Shown: positions 5,601 to 6,149 of the stretch, in pieces
How the letters are laid out: every line of letters starts with the position of its first letter
Numbering within the stretch: the first letter of the stretch is position 1
NCBI GenBank assembly: GCA_937872125.1
Contig: CALMNY010000529.1
Span: 1-6,149, forward strand
Reading direction: 5' to 3'
Length of the DNA stretch: 6,149 bases
Source of the DNA: an uncultured Candidatus Competibacteraceae bacterium
GTDB taxonomy: Bacteria; Pseudomonadota; Gammaproteobacteria; Competibacterales; Competibacteraceae
The notes under the pieces: model-generated
Database searches by the model: none
What the model saw: only the letters and a program-made list of their open reading frames with translations
What the model was told of the DNA's origin: nothing
Position numbers and translations under genes: made by a program

Positions 5601-6149
5601 TTAATCCAGAGTGCGGAAAATCACCGAGCCGTTGGTCCCGCCGAAGCCGAAGGAATTCGACAGGGCAACCTGGATGCGCCGCTCCTGGGCGGTATGCGGC
5701 ACGTAGTTCAGATCGCACTCCGGCTCTGGATGATCGAGGTTAATGGTCGGCGGCGCGACCTGATCGCGGATCGCCAGCACCGAAAAAATCGCTTCGACCC
5801 CGCCGGCTGCGCCCAGCAAATGGCCGGTCATGGATTTGGTCGAACTCATCGCCAGCCGGTAGGCGTGGTCGCCGAACACGGCCTTGGCCGCATCGCTTTC
5901 GATCTTGTCGCCCGCCGGCGTGGAGGTGCCGTGGGCGTTGATGTAATCCACCGCCTCGGGCGCGATTTCCGCGTCGCGCAGAGCGTTGGCCATCGCCCGC
6001 CGGGCGCCGTCGCCATCCGGCGGCGGCAGGGTCATGTGGTAGGCGTCGCCACTCATGCCGAACCCGATCAGTTCGGCGTAAATCCGCGCGCCGCGCCGCC
6101 GGGCGTGTTCGTATTCTTCCAGCACCATCACCCCGGCGCCGTCGCTGAG
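5601..6149 (-). CDS. fabF: Beta-ketoacyl-ACP synthase II FabF, C-terminal part
   Basis: FabF (KAS II) condenses malonyl-ACP with acyl-ACP during fatty acid elongation in the cytosol. The last 182 residues are present; the gene runs off the right edge, so the nucleophilic Cys is outside. Visible catalytic elements, in fragment numbering, are H73 in [12 protein letters not shown]105 and H110 in [15 protein letters not shown], and the C-terminal glycine-rich loop [14 protein letters not shown]. The stretch [17 protein letters not shown] is typical of FabF as opposed to FabB. The fragment opens with [16 protein letters not shown], matching the family at roughly residue 230 of a protein of about 410. 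The stop TAA lies 61 nt before the mltG ATG. Pseudomonas and E. coli have pabC at this junction, and it is missing here. Confidence 0.96.
   Translation of the reverse strand, partial: LSDGAGVMVLEEYEHARRRGARIYAELIGFGMSGDAYHMTLPPPDGDGARRAMANALRDAEIAPEAVDYINAHGTSTPAGDKIESDAAKAVFGDHAYRLAMSSTKSMTGHLLGAAGGVEAIFSVLAIRDQVAPPTINLDHPEPECDLNYVPHTAQERRIQVALSNSFGFGGTNGSVIFRTLD

Noticed and set aside
5051..5743. Plus-strand open frame (230 codons) across mltG, the repeat and fabF
   Set aside because: Spans two genes and an intergenic repeat in antisense, so it cannot be a conserved protein; the product is Arg/Gln/Pro-rich.

Overview
The window reads as ordinary chromosome from a GC-rich gammaproteobacterium. 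The main evidence is gene order: read on the minus strand, fabF - mltG - tmk - holB - pilZ - tatD/ycfH is the arrangement known from Pseudomonas and relatives, and the tmk-holB-ycfH part is also shared with E. coli. A PilZ of the type IV pilus kind between holB and tatD points the same way. The genus cannot be fixed from the sequence. A GlgE (maltosyltransferase) gene and a GC-rich palindromic intergenic repeat would fit an environmental lineage such as the purple-sulfur or Competibacter-like groups, but that is a guess.

Layout, right to left (direction of transcription): the 3' end of fabF (5601 to the right edge), a 61-nt spacer holding a palindromic REP-like repeat, mltG (4511-5539), tmk (3883-4509), holB (2906-3883), pilZ (2523-2870), tatD/ycfH (1724-2509) and a Nudix CoA-pyrophosphatase-type gene (1104-1727). 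All are on the minus strand and very tightly packed (1-nt gap, TGATG overlap, 35 nt, 13 nt, GTGA overlap), so they look like one translationally coupled operon. They mix fatty acid elongation, peptidoglycan strand termination, dTTP supply, the DNA polymerase III clamp loader, pilus assembly and nucleotide/nucleic-acid hydrolysis. This is a long-conserved housekeeping cluster, not a single pathway.

Left of the operon, a small plus-strand gene of unknown function (915-1130) runs convergently into the 3' end of the Nudix gene. It is followed leftwards by a roughly 430-base region without a convincing gene. That region holds an AT-rich patch and a good sigma70-like minus-strand promoter. It lies upstream of glgE, whose first 160 codons (1-480, minus strand) run off the left edge. 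GlgE extends alpha-glucan chains from maltose-1-phosphate.

The main departures from expectation are the apparent absence of pabC between fabF and mltG, with a palindromic repeat in its place that also overlaps the mltG start region, and the unassigned small gene. I see no mobile element, CRISPR array, RNA gene or novel multi-gene system.
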